Below are positions 4,825 to 5,284 of a stretch of 5,284 nucleotides of DNA, one piece after another. How positions within the stretch are numbered: the stretch's first letter is position 1; every line of letters begins with the position of its first letter. The DNA is from Lachnospiraceae bacterium UBA3645. Its GTDB lineage: Bacteria; Bacillota; Clostridia; Lachnospirales; Lachnospiraceae. The position numbers were made by a program, and so were the translations under genes. The notes beneath the pieces are model-generated. The model saw only the letters and a list, made by a program, of their open reading frames with translations, was not told where the DNA came from and ran no database searches. The stretch spans positions 1 through 5,284 of the forward strand of contig DFKM01000102.1 of the NCBI GenBank assembly GCA_002373555.1, in the 5' to 3' direction.

Positions 4825-5284
4825 ATGCTGCAATGGTTAACCAACATTCTGACGCCGGTATTTGAGGGGATGGGTGTCAGCGCAGTGGATGTACAGACGT
4901 ACGTGAACATGCTGTCCGGCTACATCTATGCGATCGTGATCATCCTGCTCGCGGTCATCATCATGATGTTCGTCGCGCAGAAGGCAAAGAAAGGTACGAG
5001 ACACGTTGTTCGCTGGACCTCGGTCGTGGCAGGTATTACGGCAATTGCAGTCATTGCCAATATGATCTGCTTCGGTCCGATGCACGATAATCTGTCGGCC
5101 CTGATGAACGGGCTCGGAACCGTTTCCGAGGAGAGTGCGGCGCATTCGGAGGAAGTCATTGAGAAGGTCGGAGACGAGGGCATCGTGCTTGCACAGAACG
5201 ACGGGCTGCTTCCGCTGACCGATACGGACAAGCTGAATGTTTTCGGATGGGCGGCCACAAATCCGATCTACGGCGGAACCGGAT
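4825..5284 (+). CDS. Membrane-anchored GH3 glycoside hydrolase (5' part, 3' end outside the window)
   Basis: The frame is open for 153 codons to the window edge with no stop. Two hydrophobic helices (about 29-51 and 64-83) are joined by a basic loop, K53-x-K55-K56-x2-R59-H60-x2-R63. By the positive-inside rule this loop is cytoplasmic, so the N-terminus and everything after residue 84 face outward. Residues 109-153 (E-E-V-I-E-K-V-G-D-E-G-I-V-L-A-Q-N-D, then L-L-P-L, then L-N-V-F-G-W-A-A-T-N-P-I-Y-G-G-T-G) match the opening of the GH3 C-terminal domain, as in beta-glucosidases, beta-xylosidases and beta-N-acetylglucosaminidases. That domain normally follows the TIM-barrel domain. Its place here, near the N-terminus, implies the reversed domain order known from some rumen and clostridial GH3 enzymes, though the rest is not visible. 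The likely role is hydrolysis of oligosaccharides at the cell surface. The gene is divergent from lysR, and its substrate cannot be inferred. Confidence 0.85.
   Translation, partial: MLQWLTNILTPVFEGMGVSAVDVQTYVNMLSGYIYAIVIILLAVIIMMFVAQKAKKGTRHVVRWTSVVAGITAIAVIANMICFGPMHDNLSALMNGLGTVSEESAAHSEEVIEKVGDEGIVLAQNDGLLPLTDTDKLNVFGWAATNPIYGGTG

Noticed and set aside
4805..4840. 11-codon upstream reading frame overlapping the GH3 start
   Set aside because: It has no ribosome binding site, and its second to fourth codons are simply the GH3 ribosome binding site read as codons.
4837..5258. Two - strand open frames (102 and 110 codons) at the right end
   Set aside because: They overlap the GH3 coding sequence, which has a strong ribosome binding site, membrane helices and a family match on the + strand.

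Overview
The window looks like chromosomal DNA of a moderately GC-rich anaerobic member of the Bacillota, probably a gut or rumen clostridial relative. The evidence is strong AGGAGG-type ribosome binding sites, clostridial-looking protein families (AlkD-like repair protein, CoA-acylating aldehyde dehydrogenase, three-helix cardiolipin synthase, membrane-anchored GH3 enzyme) and short intergenic gaps. The genus cannot be fixed from the sequence. There is no tRNA, rRNA, CRISPR array, insertion sequence or phage gene.

Layout. (1) Bases 1-398, + strand: the 3' part of a DNA alkylation repair (AlkD/HEAT-like) gene, cut by the window edge at its catalytic W-x3-D motif. (2) Bases 378-416: a perfect 13-bp hairpin holding the stop codon in its loop, probably a bidirectional terminator between two convergent genes. 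(3) Bases 455-1891, - strand: a stand-alone CoA-acylating aldehyde dehydrogenase of the SauS/SucD/EutE type, with its own promoter and a 37-bp dyad over its -35 region. (4) Bases 2022-3605, - strand: cardiolipin synthase. (5) Bases 3602-4588, - strand: a LysR-type regulator whose stop codon overlaps the cls start codon (ATGA), so the two genes form a translationally coupled lysR-cls unit. (6) Bases 4589-4824: an AT-rich divergent regulatory region. (7) Bases 4825-5284, + strand: the first 153 codons of a membrane-anchored GH3 glycosidase that runs off the window.

How the parts fit. The divergent region carries a 19-bp palindrome, CCATAA-N7-TTATGG, with the LysR-type T-N11-A geometry. It covers the probable -35 of the lysR promoter and is centred about 65 bp upstream of the predicted GH3 start. 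This is the classical arrangement for a LysR-type protein that represses itself and activates its divergent neighbour. The sequence therefore suggests one regulator controlling an extracellular glycosidase and, through its own operon, cardiolipin synthesis. The aldehyde dehydrogenase follows cls on the same strand but has a separate promoter.

No clearly undescribed system is visible. The most interesting signals are the lysR/GH3 control region, the lysR-cls coupling, the palindrome over the lysR start, the dyad at the aldehyde dehydrogenase promoter, and the apparently permuted GH3 enzyme.
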